Assembly: GCA_963760965.1 (NCBI GenBank)
Contig: CAVXEW010000007.1
Location: 434,001-498,000 of the forward strand
From: Pararhizobium_B sp963760965
Lineage (GTDB): Bacteria; Pseudomonadota; Alphaproteobacteria; Rhizobiales; Rhizobiaceae
Reading direction: 5' to 3'
DNA length: 64,000 nucleotides
Part shown: in pieces, positions 1 to 8,352 of the stretch
Layout of the letters: the number at the start of each line of letters is the position of its first letter
Numbering within the stretch: the first letter of the stretch is position 1
Program-made: the position numbers and the translations under genes
The notes under the pieces: model-generated
The model's database searches: none
The model's input: only the letters and a program-made list of their open reading frames with translations
What the model was told of the DNA's origin: nothing

Positions 1-1046
1 GAGACGGTGTCCTCCTCCGTCGGCTCCGATACGAAAACCGGCTGGAAGCGGCGCGCAAGAGCCGCGTCTTTCTCGACATGCTTGCGGTACTCGTCGAGGG
101 TGGTCGCGCCGACGCAGTGCAACTCGCCTCGGGCGAGCGCCGGCTTCAGGAGGTTCGAGGCGTCCATGGCGCCATCGGCCTTGCCGGCACCCACGAGCGT
201 GTGCATCTCGTCGATGAAGACGATCACCTCGCCCGCAGCCGCCTGGATCTCCGAAAGAACCGCCTTCAGCCGCTCCTCGAATTCCCCTCGATACTTGGCC
301 CCGGCAATCAGCGCGCCCATGTCGAGAGCCATCAGCCGCTTGTCCTTGAGGGATTCCGGGACGTCGCCATTGACGATCCGCAGCGCCAGGCCCTCCGCGA
401 TCGCCGTCTTGCCGACGCCGGGCTCGCCGATGAGCACGGGGTTGTTCTTCGTCCGGCGGGACAGGACCTGAATCGTCCGGCGAATCTCGTCGTCGCGGCC
501 GATGACCGGATCGAGCTTGCCCTCGCGCGCGGCCTCGGTCAGGTCGCGGGCATACTTCTTCAGCGCGTCGTAGCCTTCCTCCGCCGAAGCCGTGTCGGCG
601 GTGCGGCCCTTGCGAATGTCGTTGATCACGGTGTTCAGGGCGTTGGCGGTCACGCCCGCCTTCGCGAGAATCTCCGATGCCTGAGCGCTCTTTTCTATAG
701 CGAGAGCGAGCAGGAGCCTCTCGACCGTGACAAAGCTGTCGCCCGCCTTCTTCGCGGCCTCTTCAGCCGTGGTAAAGACCTTCGCAAGCGGCTGGGCCAT
801 GTAGAGCTGGCCGTTGCCGCCGGAAACCTTGGGCAATTTGGCAAGCGCCGCCTCGACACCGAGCTTGGCATCCTTGGCGCGGCCGCCCGCGCGCTCGATC
901 AAGGAGGCGCACATGCCTTCTTCGTCATCGAGAAGCACCTTCAGAAGGTGCTCGGGAGTGAATTGCTGATGCCCTTCGGAGAGGGCATAGGTTTGGGCGG
1001 ACTGGAGAAAGCCGCGCACGCGTTCGGTGTATTTTTCGGGATTCAT
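1..1046 (-). CDS. clpB: ATP-dependent chaperone ClpB, N-terminal part (cut by window edge)
   Basis: ClpB is a cytoplasmic hexameric AAA+ disaggregase that works with DnaK to rescue aggregated proteins after heat stress. Reading down from the ATG at 1044-1046, about 348 residues are visible. They comprise the double Clp-N repeat (starting MNPEKYTERVRGFLQSAQ), then the first AAA module with Walker A GEPGVGKT and Walker B VIFIDEMHTL-like VIVFIDEMHT. The middle coiled coil and second AAA module lie outside the window. It is the last gene of the lysC-ptsP-prfA-prmC-DUF4167-clpB order seen in this bacterial group. A heat-shock-like promoter is proposed just upstream. Confidence 0.96.
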   Translation of the reverse strand, partial: MNPEKYTERVRGFLQSAQTYALSEGHQQFTPEHLLKVLLDDEEGMCASLIERAGGRAKDAKLGVEAALAKLPKVSGGNGQLYMAQPLAKVFTTAEEAAKKAGDSFVTVERLLLALAIEKSAQASEILAKAGVTANALNTVINDIRKGRTADTASAEEGYDALKKYARDLTEAAREGKLDPVIGRDDEIRRTIQVLSRRTKNNPVLIGEPGVGKTAIAEGLALRIVNGDVPESLKDKRLMALDMGALIAGAKYRGEFEERLKAVLSEIQAAAGEVIVFIDEMHTLVGAGKADGAMDASNLLKPALARGELHCVGATTLDEYRKHVEKDAALARRFQPVFVSEPTEEDTV

Positions 1047-1137
1047 AGTCGATGGCTCCATGTCATGCTCCGCCCACTATGGCGCGAAACAGTCTGTCAT
1101 GAATTGACCTCCGTCATCGGCAGGCCGGTTCTGAAAG

Positions 1138-1168
1138 CTATATGGGGAGCCGAAATGGAAACCGGAAG
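1138..1168 (-). promoter_or_regulatory. Possible RpoH (sigma-32)-type promoter of clpB
   Basis: On the minus strand a CCCCATATAG block (1138-1147) resembles the CCCCATnT -10 element of heat-shock promoters. CTTCCG (1163-1168) lies 15 bases upstream where CTTGAA would be expected. The -10 match is good and the -35 match is poor. The position about 90 bases before clpB is sensible, since clpB is a classical RpoH target. Confidence 0.35.
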
Positions 1169-1213
1169 AGGGCACGCGCGATGTCGCGGCCGGCGGTACC
1201 GATCAAACGCAAA

Positions 1214-1238
1214 GCCCCGGATCGAAGCGAACCGGGGC
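1214..1238 (-). terminator. Probable hairpin terminator after the DUF4167 gene
   Basis: A perfect 7-bp stem, GCCCCGG (1214-1220) with CCGGGGC (1232-1238), has an 11-base loop. On the minus strand it is followed by TTTGCGTTT. It sits 35 bases past the DUF4167 stop codon and ahead of clpB, so it probably separates the two genes. Confidence 0.6.
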
Positions 1239-1272
1239 CCTGATCTTCGTGAAATTCCAGGAGCAGCGTGGC

Positions 1273-2019
1273 CTACTCCGAAGTCGCTCCGGCCATCGGC
1301 GACTCGCCCTTGTCGTCTTCGCCTTTCGCCGCCGGCTTGCCAGACGCTTCGCCAGTCTCCGAAGAGTCCGAATCTGCCTTGCGCGGGCGACGCGGGCGGG
1401 ATGCAGCAGTGCGCCTGCGCTGCGCCGGACGCCGGGCACCGGAGGCTGGCATCTCCTCCTCGATGGCGACTTCCGCCGGCATGCCTTCGATGACGGGCTG
1501 CGGCCCGGAGCCATTGATATGGGCCTGCGCCTGGCGCTGCTCCTCCCTGTCGGCTCCCTCGTCGTCCTGGTTGCGCACTTCGTCCTGGTTGCGGGCCGCG
1601 CGCTCCTGGCCGTTGTTGCCGCCGCGGTCATGGCCGTTGCCACGCTGCGCTTCGGGCCGGTCGCCGCCTGCACGCTCGCCCTCGTCCCTGTCGTCGCGCT
1701 CGCCATCGCGATCCGTGCTCTCGCGCTCGTCACGCTGGTAGCGCTCCTGCATCTGGGCCTGCGCCGCCGCTATGATGCGGTTGTAGTGCTCGGCGTGCTG
1801 CAGGTAGTTCTCCGCCATCACGTTGTCGCCGCTGCTTTGTGCGTCCCGCGCCAGCGTCGCGTATTTCTCCGCGATGTGCTGGGCCGTGCCCCTGATCTTC
1901 ACATCCGGACCGGAACTGTCATAGGTACGCGAGAGCGGGTTCCCGCCCTTGCGGTTGTTATTGTTGTTATTGTTGTTATTCCGCCCGCGACCGCGCTTGT
2001 TCTGCTGTCCTGGCCTCAT
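1273..2019 (-). CDS. DUF4167 domain protein with RNA-binding-like basic tails
   Basis: A 248-residue protein. Residues about 28-85 match the DUF4167 core (YDSSGPDVKIRGTAQHIAEK and the following helices), found almost only in Hyphomicrobiales. Nine consecutive asparagines occupy residues 14-22. The second half is a low-complexity acidic and Arg/Asp/Gly-rich tail ending in Arg/Pro/Lys clusters. The start is supported by an AGGTGAG ribosome site before the ATG. The function is unknown. The charged disordered composition suggests RNA or ribosome association, which is inference. It is consistently placed between prmC and clpB. Confidence 0.9.
   Translation of the reverse strand: MRPGQQNKRGRGRNNNNNNNNNRKGGNPLSRTYDSSGPDVKIRGTAQHIAEKYATLARDAQSSGDNVMAENYLQHAEHYNRIIAAAQAQMQERYQRDERESTDRDGERDDRDEGERAGGDRPEAQRGNGHDRGGNNGQERAARNQDEVRNQDDEGADREEQRQAQAHINGSGPQPVIEGMPAEVAIEEEMPASGARRPAQRRRTAASRPRRPRKADSDSSETGEASGKPAAKGEDDKGESPMAGATSE
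1954..1980 (-). repeat. AAT/AAC trinucleotide tract encoding nine Asn
   Basis: Nine tandem AAC or AAT codons near the 5' end of the DUF4167 gene. This is the only run of its kind noticed in the window. Being in units of three, slippage here would change protein length without breaking the frame. Confidence 0.9.
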
Positions 2020-2337
2020 ATGTCACTCACCTGATTGTCCTCGTTGGATGTCTTTGCGCAGCGCCCGGTACATCATGCCGGCTTTTGCGTCTGCGCGCCG
2101 CGATCAAGGTGCGTACTCCGCAAGCCCGTCGCCTATGGATGTTCAAAAGACAGATACCTGCACCAGCGGTCGCCCAACTAACGTTGCCTCTCGGGAGACA
2201 GCGAAACCGGAAACGCGCCTGACGGCGTCGCATCTTCGGTCGAGACCCAGCTGTCCGGTGCTCACTGGAACCTATCCCGCTTTGCACGCAATTCCAAGCC
2301 CTTTCTTGTCAATTGCACAATTGAGTAAATGTCCGCC
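2020..2337. other. Intergenic region between prmC and the DUF4167 gene
   Basis: These 318 bases hold no credible gene. An 86-codon frame on the minus strand (2027-2287) has arginine-rich composition typical of antisense noise. The stretch contains the leader of the DUF4167 gene and a 16-bp palindrome near its upstream end (2309-2324). Apart from that I see nothing certain. Confidence 0.7.
2308..2324 (-). promoter_or_regulatory. 16-bp palindrome overlapping a TTGACA box upstream of the DUF4167 gene
   Basis: TCAATTG, two bases, CAATTGA is a perfect inverted repeat at 2309-2324. On the minus strand it overlaps TTGACA (2308-2313), a perfect -35 hexamer pointing toward DUF4167. No good -10 box lies 16-18 bases further on, so the promoter call is weak. 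The symmetry suggests an operator. Confidence 0.35.
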
Positions 2338-3240
2338 TTACCCTGTGCGCATTGCGACACCTATCCCCGACGGTCCTAGCGAGAAGAGGCTCGCCCTCTC
2401 GTGCCCGGCGAGATCGGCATGTCGCGAGACGAGCCGGAAGCCGGAAGACCCGAAGATTGCCTCGACCCTGTCGGCCTGATCGAAGCCATGCTCGACACCG
2501 ACGAGGCCCGACCTTCCCAGATACCGAGGACAGTCGCGGGCGATCAGCCGATACGCAGCGAGCCCGTCGCGTCCGCCATCGAGGGCAATTTCCGGGTCGT
2601 GGTCGCGAACCTCGACGGACAGCGAGGCGATGTCGCCGCTCGGAACATAGGGTGGATTCGCGACGATCACATCGAAACAGCCCTCGATTGCAGCGAACCA
2701 GTCACTTTCGACGGTTGCGAATCGCTCCGACAGGTCCGCCCGCCGCGCGTTGCCGGCAGCCGTATCAAGGGCGTTGCGCGAAATGTCGATGCCCGTGCAA
2801 TAGGCCTGCGGACAGAGTGAGAGGAGTGCGAGGCCGATCGCACCCGTCCCCGTCCCCAAGTCCGCGATCCTGCACACGCCTTGCTCTGCGGCATGCCGCG
2901 CGACGTGGGGGGCGACGGCCTCCACGAGAATTTCCGTGTCGGGTCTCGGCTCCAGCGTCCCAGCCGACAGTTCGAGCTCGAGGCCGAAGAACGGCCGGCG
3001 CCCCAGGATTCGATAGACCGGCTCGCCGGCGATGCGACGCAGCAGGGCGTCCTCCAGCAACGCTATGCCGGTCGCATCGATCTCGCGTTCGCCATCGACG
3101 ATCATGTCCTTCGCATCGAAACCCAGGACACCCGAGACGAGCACACGCGCGTCGAGCCCCGGAGATGCGACACCGGCGGCCGCCAGACGCTCGCGCGCTC
3201 CGCGCAGAAGGGCCGACAGCGTCATGCACCGTTCAGCCAT
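2338..3240 (-). CDS. prmC: Peptide chain release factor N5-glutamine methyltransferase
   Basis: PrmC (HemK) methylates the glutamine of the GGQ motif in release factors using S-adenosylmethionine, raising termination efficiency. The 300-residue product has an N-terminal helical domain, the RPDTE block at about residue 100, the AdoMet glycine loop DLGTGTGAIG and the catalytic NPPY signature at about residues 195-198. The ATG at 3240 is preferred; a GTG two codons upstream is possible. It lies 20 bases behind prfA, whose product is its substrate, so the two are almost certainly cotranscribed. Confidence 0.95.
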   Translation of the reverse strand: MAERCMTLSALLRGARERLAAAGVASPGLDARVLVSGVLGFDAKDMIVDGEREIDATGIALLEDALLRRIAGEPVYRILGRRPFFGLELELSAGTLEPRPDTEILVEAVAPHVARHAAEQGVCRIADLGTGTGAIGLALLSLCPQAYCTGIDISRNALDTAAGNARRADLSERFATVESDWFAAIEGCFDVIVANPPYVPSGDIASLSVEVRDHDPEIALDGGRDGLAAYRLIARDCPRYLGRSGLVGVEHGFDQADRVEAIFGSSGFRLVSRHADLAGHERASLFSLGPSGIGVAMRTG

Positions 3241-3260
3241 GGCCACTCGCCCGCCGCCCC

Positions 3261-4340
3261 TCAGGCCTGTTCGCCAAGAGCCGCGAGCTGGCCGGCCTGG
3301 TAGTCGGCGATCAGCGCATCGACGACCTCGTCGATCTCGCCCAGCATCATGCGATCGAGCTTGTAGAGCGTAAGGTTGATGCGGTGGTCGGTTACGCGCC
3401 CCTGGGGGAAATTGTAGGTACGGATGCGCTCGGACCGGTCTCCGGACCCGACCTGGCTCCTGCGCGCCGCCGATCGCTCGCTCTCGGCCTTCTGGCGCTC
3501 CATGTCGTAGAGCCGCGCCTTCAGAACCTGCATGGCGCGCGCCCGGTTCTGGTGCTGCGACTTCTCCGATGAGGTGACGACGATCCCGGTGGGCAGATGC
3601 GTGATCCGCACCGCCGAATCGGTCGTGTTGACGTGCTGACCGCCGGCCCCGGAGGAACGCATCGTGTCGACCCTGATGTCCTCCGGACGCACCTCGATGT
3701 CGATGTCCTCGGCCTCGGGCAACACCGCCACGGTCGCCGCCGAAGTATGGATGCGCCCGCCGGATTCCGTCTCCGGCACACGTTGGACGCGGTGCACGCC
3801 CGACTCGAATTTCAGCCGCGAAAACACGCCGCGTCCGGAAATGACCGCGATGATCTCCTTGTAACCGCCAACCTCGCCCTCGCTGGCCGAAAGGACCTCA
3901 ACCTTCCACCCGTTCGCTGACGCATAGCGCTCGTACATGCGAAAGAGGTCACCTGCGAAAAGTGCGGCCTCCGAGCCGCCCGTGCCGGCGCGGATCTCGA
4001 CGATGGCGCTTTTCTCGTCGGCTGCATCCTTCGGCAGGAGCAGGACCTGCATGTCGCTCTCGAGCCTGTCGAGCCGTTCCTCGACTTCGGGATATTCCAG
4101 TTCGGCCAGTTCCCGCACTTCCCGGTCAGTAGAGCGGTCTCCCATCATCTGCCTGAGATCGCGGAGTTCGCCGCGAGCCTTCTCGTATTCCCGGATCTTG
4201 CCGACGACGGGCTGCAGCTCGGCGTACTCGGACGCGAGACGGACATAGGCGTCGGCATCGGGACCGGCCGACATGCGCGCTTCCAGCTCGGCGAAGCGGC
4301 GTTCCAGCTGGCGCATCTTTTCAACGGGCAAGGTTGGCAT
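3261..4340 (-). CDS. prfA: Peptide chain release factor 1
   Basis: RF1 releases nascent chains at UAA and UAG codons. The 359-residue protein has the full class-I architecture. The tripeptide anticodon region reads PET (residues 189-191), at the position of the RF1-type PxT rather than the RF2-type SPF, and the catalytic GGQ is at residues 233-235. The ribosome site before the ATG is weak. The gap to ptsP upstream contains a perfect 32-bp palindrome, which may influence prfA expression. The next gene, prmC, modifies this GGQ. Confidence 0.97.
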   Translation of the reverse strand: MPTLPVEKMRQLERRFAELEARMSAGPDADAYVRLASEYAELQPVVGKIREYEKARGELRDLRQMMGDRSTDREVRELAELEYPEVEERLDRLESDMQVLLLPKDAADEKSAIVEIRAGTGGSEAALFAGDLFRMYERYASANGWKVEVLSASEGEVGGYKEIIAVISGRGVFSRLKFESGVHRVQRVPETESGGRIHTSAATVAVLPEAEDIDIEVRPEDIRVDTMRSSGAGGQHVNTTDSAVRITHLPTGIVVTSSEKSQHQNRARAMQVLKARLYDMERQKAESERSAARRSQVGSGDRSERIRTYNFPQGRVTDHRINLTLYKLDRMMLGEIDEVVDALIADYQAGQLAALGEQA

Positions 4341-4371
4341 CTGTGGTTTCCGAGAGGCTTTCTGGCGGTCT

Positions 4372-4403
4372 GATCCTGACAGATGGTACCATCTGTCAGG
4401 ATC
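4372..4403. repeat. Perfect 32-bp palindrome between ptsP and prfA
   Basis: The half-site GATCCTGACAGATGGT (4372-4387) is followed immediately by its exact reverse complement (4388-4403), centred on GTAC. It begins seven bases after the ptsP stop codon and ends 31 bases before the prfA ATG. As RNA it would form a 14-bp stem with a four-base loop, but no U-run follows on the minus strand. It therefore looks more like an operator, or an RNA processing or attenuation hairpin, than a standard terminator. Confidence 0.9.
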
Positions 4404-4409
4404 GCACCC

Positions 4410-6680
4410 CTATAGCGATACGTTGTTGTCTTCGGCATATCCGGCGAGGAAGTCGCGCATTTCGCGGCGCCCGGCGCTCGTGTCGTCCAGCGCCTCCGTC
4501 ATCGCCGCTTCCAGGTGTTCGAGATTGAGCGTCAGAAGCACCGACTTCACGGGTCCGATCGACGCGGGGGACATCGAGATCGACCTGAACCCGAGCCCCA
4601 GCAGGGCCATCGCGCTCAGCGGACGTCCGGCCATTTCGCCACACAGCGTCAGATGGGTATTCGCCTTGCGCGCGGCAAGAACGACCTCGCGAAGCATCCG
4701 CAGGAACGGCCGCCCGAGAACGTCGAACCGGTCCGAGACACGGGCGTTGCCACGGTCGGCGGCCATGGCGAACTGGAACAGGTCGTTCGAGCCGATGGAG
4801 ACGAAGTCGACTTCTTCCATCAACTCGTCGAGCTGCCACATCAGGCCCGGGACCTCGAGCATCGCTCCGAACCGGATCGCAATCGGCAGCTCGTGGCCGA
4901 AGCGGTTGAGATGCGCGATTTCGCGATCGAGGTAGCTGCGCACCTCCCTCAATTCGCCGACTTCGGTGACCATCGGCACCATAAGCCGGAGCTCGCGTCC
5001 GGCGGCGGCCTTGAGCAGCGCGCGCAACTGGGTCCTAAGCAGGCCGGGGCGGTCGATCGCAAGACGCACGGCGCGCCAGCCGAGCGCCGGGTTTTCCTCT
5101 TCGGCCTTCCGGAAATAAGGCACCACCTTGTCGCCGCCGATGTCGAGCGTGCGGAACGTGACGGGCCGCCCGTCGGCCTGGCCGAGCACGTTGCGGTAGA
5201 ATTCCTCCTGCTCGATCATGCGCGGCATCTTCGACGCGATCATGAACTGCAGCTCCGTCCTGAACAGTCCGATGCCCTCCGCGCCCGAATCATCGAGCTG
5301 CGGCAGGTCCACAAGCAGCCCGGCGTTCATCATCAGCGTGACGCGCTGCCCGTCGAGGGTTTCCGGCGGCACCGAGCGCAGGCTGCGGAACTGCTCCTGG
5401 CGCTTTGCCCGAAAGCGCACCTTCTCGGCGTAGGCGCGTTCGAGATCCGCCATCGGCCTCAGGTGCACCCGGCCCTCCTCGCCGTCGACGATGATCGGGT
5501 CGCCATTCTCGGCAAGCGAGACGATCCCGTGCACCTGGCCGACGACAGGAATGCCCATGGCGCGCGCGACGATGACGACGTGGCTTGTCGCCGCTCCCTC
5601 CTCGAGCACCAGCGCACGCACGTTCGACCGCGTGTAGTCGAGAAGTTCCGCCGCACCCATCGCGCGTGTCACGATGACCGCGTCCTGCGGGAAGTTCTCC
5701 TGGAACGAGCGCGCGTTGTATCCGGTCAGCTGACGCAGCAGCCGGTTGGCGAGGTCGTCGAAATCGTGCAGCCGCTCGCGCAGGTACGGATCCGTCATGT
5801 GGATCATCCGCGCCCGCGTGTCGCTCTGCACCTTCTCCACGGCCGCTTCCGCGGTCAGGCCGTTGCGCACCGCCTCTTCCAGCTTGCGCACCCAGCCGCG
5901 GTCGTGGGCGAACATCCGATAGGCCTCCAGCACCGCCCGGTGCTCGCCCTCCATGGCAACGTCGCGGCGCGAAAGCATGTCGTCGATCGATATCCGCAGG
6001 GAGCCGAGCGCGTCGGTCAGCCGCTTGAGCTCGGCGTCGGCGTCGTCGTTGAGGAGGTTGGTGACGACCACGCGGGGCTCGTGCAGCACGGCATAACCGA
6101 GGCCGATGCCGTCACCATAGGCATCGCCCGAAACCGTCACCGGCCGACTGAGATCCAGCTCGATCCCCGGCTTCGTGACCTTCTTCATCTCGCCGGTCGC
6201 GATCATTTCCGCGAGCACCATCGCCGTCGTCTCGAGCGCTTCCACTTCATCGTCCCGGTAGTGGCGCTGCGCCTTGTTCTGCACGACGAGCACGCCGAGC
6301 GATCGGCCGGCTCTCAGGATCGGCACGCCCAGGAACGAGTTGTAGATCTCTTCACCGGTTTCAGGCAGATATGTGAAGGCAGGGTGCGACTGAGCGTCCG
6401 ACAGGTTGAGCGACCGCGCGCTCGCGGCGATGGTGCCGACGAGCCCCTGCCCCATCTTCAGCTGGGCGAGGTGGACCGACCCCGGGTTGAGGCCCTCCGT
6501 CGCATAGAGCTCGAGCACTCCATCGGCCCTGAGCACGTAGAACGAGCAGACTTCGGCCACCATGTTCTGTGCGATCTGGCGCACGATGCGGTCGAGGCGC
6601 TCCTGTGGCTCGAGCGGCTCCGCCATGAGTTCGCGAAGGCGCTTGAGCAGAACGCGGGGACCTGCGGCGAGGTCTCTCAT
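4410..6680 (-). CDS. ptsP: Nitrogen-PTS phosphoenolpyruvate phosphotransferase (enzyme I-Ntr)
   Basis: PtsP takes phosphate from phosphoenolpyruvate and starts the nitrogen phosphotransferase relay to NPr and EIIA-Ntr, a regulatory rather than sugar-transporting system. The 755-residue product has an N-terminal GAF sensor domain (about 20-165), an EI N-domain with the phosphorylated histidine in GAATSHVVIVARA (about H367), and a C-terminal PEP-binding TIM barrel (GLFRTELQFM, CGEMAG). The ATG at 6680 is chosen over an upstream one because the GAF-domain lead MRDLAAGPRVLLKRLRELM begins there and a GGAG site precedes it. Confidence 0.96.
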   Translation of the reverse strand: MRDLAAGPRVLLKRLRELMAEPLEPQERLDRIVRQIAQNMVAEVCSFYVLRADGVLELYATEGLNPGSVHLAQLKMGQGLVGTIAASARSLNLSDAQSHPAFTYLPETGEEIYNSFLGVPILRAGRSLGVLVVQNKAQRHYRDDEVEALETTAMVLAEMIATGEMKKVTKPGIELDLSRPVTVSGDAYGDGIGLGYAVLHEPRVVVTNLLNDDADAELKRLTDALGSLRISIDDMLSRRDVAMEGEHRAVLEAYRMFAHDRGWVRKLEEAVRNGLTAEAAVEKVQSDTRARMIHMTDPYLRERLHDFDDLANRLLRQLTGYNARSFQENFPQDAVIVTRAMGAAELLDYTRSNVRALVLEEGAATSHVVIVARAMGIPVVGQVHGIVSLAENGDPIIVDGEEGRVHLRPMADLERAYAEKVRFRAKRQEQFRSLRSVPPETLDGQRVTLMMNAGLLVDLPQLDDSGAEGIGLFRTELQFMIASKMPRMIEQEEFYRNVLGQADGRPVTFRTLDIGGDKVVPYFRKAEEENPALGWRAVRLAIDRPGLLRTQLRALLKAAAGRELRLMVPMVTEVGELREVRSYLDREIAHLNRFGHELPIAIRFGAMLEVPGLMWQLDELMEEVDFVSIGSNDLFQFAMAADRGNARVSDRFDVLGRPFLRMLREVVLAARKANTHLTLCGEMAGRPLSAMALLGLGFRSISMSPASIGPVKSVLLTLNLEHLEAAMTEALDDTSAGRREMRDFLAGYAEDNNVSL

Positions 6681-6881
6681 CGCGTGTTCACTCCAACGAT
6701 GCCCCGCCTGCCGCACATCCGAGTGCGCGGCCGGCATGGCAAATACGATATGCCGGACGCGGCACGGCGGAAAAGTCCGCGACGGCTGGGGCCTTCCGGC
6801 GACTGACGGACCGCGAATCGTTTCCCGACCGGCCCCTGCAGGCGGACATTAGCACGCCCGCCGAAATTTGTTCGGCTGCGA

Positions 6882-8135
6882 CTAGTTCTTATCGAGACCG
6901 TAGACGGAATGCAAAGTCCTGACGGCCAGTTCGGCATAGGGGCCGTCTATGAGGATCGAGATCTTGATCTCGGAGGTGGTGATCGCCTTGATGTTGATCT
7001 GCTTTTCGGCGAGTGCCCTGAATGCCGTGGCAGCGACGCCGGTGTGGCTCCTCATGCCGATGCCGATCACCGAGACCTTGCAGAGGCCGGACTCGCTCTG
7101 CAAAGCGTCGAAGCCGATCGCCTCCTTGCAACCGTCGAGGACCTTCAGCGCCTTGTCGAGATCGGCCGAGGGCACCGTGAAAGTCATGTCGGTGCGAGAT
7201 CCGTCCTCGGAAATGTTCTGGACGATCATGTCGACATTGATATGCGCCTCCGCGAGCGGACCGAAGATCGCTGCCGAGACGCCTGGACGGTCTGCAAGCC
7301 GCCTGAGCGAAATCTGCGCCTCGTCCTTGGCATACGCGATGCCGGTTACGACTTCCTGTTCCACGATCTCATCCTCATCGCAAATAAGCGTGCCGGGCGG
7401 GTTCTCGAAATCCCCCATGCCCGGCGCATCCGGATCCTCGAAGCTCGAGCGCACAAAGGTGCGCACCTTGTGGACCATGGCCAGTTCGACGGAGCGCACC
7501 TGCAGGACCTTCGCGCCGAGCGAGGCCATCTCCAGCATTTCCTCGAAGGCAATCTTCCTCATCCTCCGCGCCTTGGGTTCGACGCGGGGATCCGTCGTGT
7601 AGACACCGTCGACGTCGGTATATATGTCGCAGCGATCCGCCTTCAGCGCCGCTGCGATCGCCACGGCGGAGGTATCCGAGCCGCCGCGCCCCAGGGTCGC
7701 GATCCGGTTGTCCGGTCCAAGCCCCTGGAAGCCGGCAACGACCGCGACCTGGCCTTCGCCGAAGCGGCGGATCAGGTCCGAACCGTCTATGTCGACGATG
7801 CGGGCGGCCCCGTGCGCGTTGTCGGTACGGATCGGGATCTGCCAGCCCTGCCACGAACGGGCATTGATGCCCATCGACTGAAGCACGATCGCCAGGAGCC
7901 CTGCCGTCACCTGCTCGCCGGAGGCGACGACGGCGTCATACTCGCGTGCGTCATGCAGGGCCGATGCCGCCCGCGTCCAGCCGACGAGCTCATTCGTCTT
8001 GCCCGCCATCGCCGAGACGACGACGGCAACCTCGTGGCCGGCATCGACCTCGCGCCTGACATGGCGCGCCACGACGCGAATCCGGTCCAGATCGGCCACC
8101 GAGGTGCCGCCGAATTTCATCACGAGACGCGCCAT
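6882..8135 (-). CDS. lysC: Aspartate kinase
   Basis: Phosphorylates aspartate at the first committed step to lysine, threonine, methionine and diaminopimelate. The 417-residue protein begins MARLVMKFGGTSVAD, with the KFGGTS nucleotide-binding loop, the kinase domain to about residue 250, and two ACT domains that usually bind lysine or threonine for feedback inhibition. A GGAAG site lies eight bases before the ATG, so a longer in-frame extension upstream is rejected. It is divergent from ubiG and has a plausible sigma-70 promoter. Confidence 0.96.
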   Translation of the reverse strand: MARLVMKFGGTSVADLDRIRVVARHVRREVDAGHEVAVVVSAMAGKTNELVGWTRAASALHDAREYDAVVASGEQVTAGLLAIVLQSMGINARSWQGWQIPIRTDNAHGAARIVDIDGSDLIRRFGEGQVAVVAGFQGLGPDNRIATLGRGGSDTSAVAIAAALKADRCDIYTDVDGVYTTDPRVEPKARRMRKIAFEEMLEMASLGAKVLQVRSVELAMVHKVRTFVRSSFEDPDAPGMGDFENPPGTLICDEDEIVEQEVVTGIAYAKDEAQISLRRLADRPGVSAAIFGPLAEAHINVDMIVQNISEDGSRTDMTFTVPSADLDKALKVLDGCKEAIGFDALQSESGLCKVSVIGIGMRSHTGVAATAFRALAEKQINIKAITTSEIKISILIDGPYAELAVRTLHSVYGLDKN

Positions 8136-8220
8136 CCGAGACTTCCGCGAGATGGGCGCGCCTGCCGCGCCCGAACACACCGAACCGCCTGCTTCTCGAG
8201 AGGCGGAGATATCGGCGCGT

Positions 8221-8249
8221 CTCATAGCCAAATTGGCGGACGCCTGCAA
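8221..8249 (-). promoter_or_regulatory. Candidate sigma-70 promoter of lysC
   Basis: On the minus strand TTGCAG (8244-8249) and TATGAG (8221-8226) are separated by exactly 17 bases, which would give a leader of roughly 80 bases before lysC. I saw no leader peptide or riboswitch in that short leader. Confidence 0.45.
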
Positions 8250-8352
8250 CCGGATGGTTCATGCGGGAAGCGCGGGTCGCCGGCGCCCGGGCTTGACATT
8301 CCGCCCAATCCGCCCGACTTCGCAAGCCTAGGGGAAAACGGAGAACACGCAG

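Noticed and set aside
2027..2287. 86-codon minus-strand frame in the prmC-DUF4167 gap
   Set aside because: Arg/Ser-rich noise without a ribosome site or similarity to any family.
4515..6806. 763-codon plus-strand frame opposite ptsP
   Set aside because: Antisense shadow; ptsP has full domain support on the minus strand.
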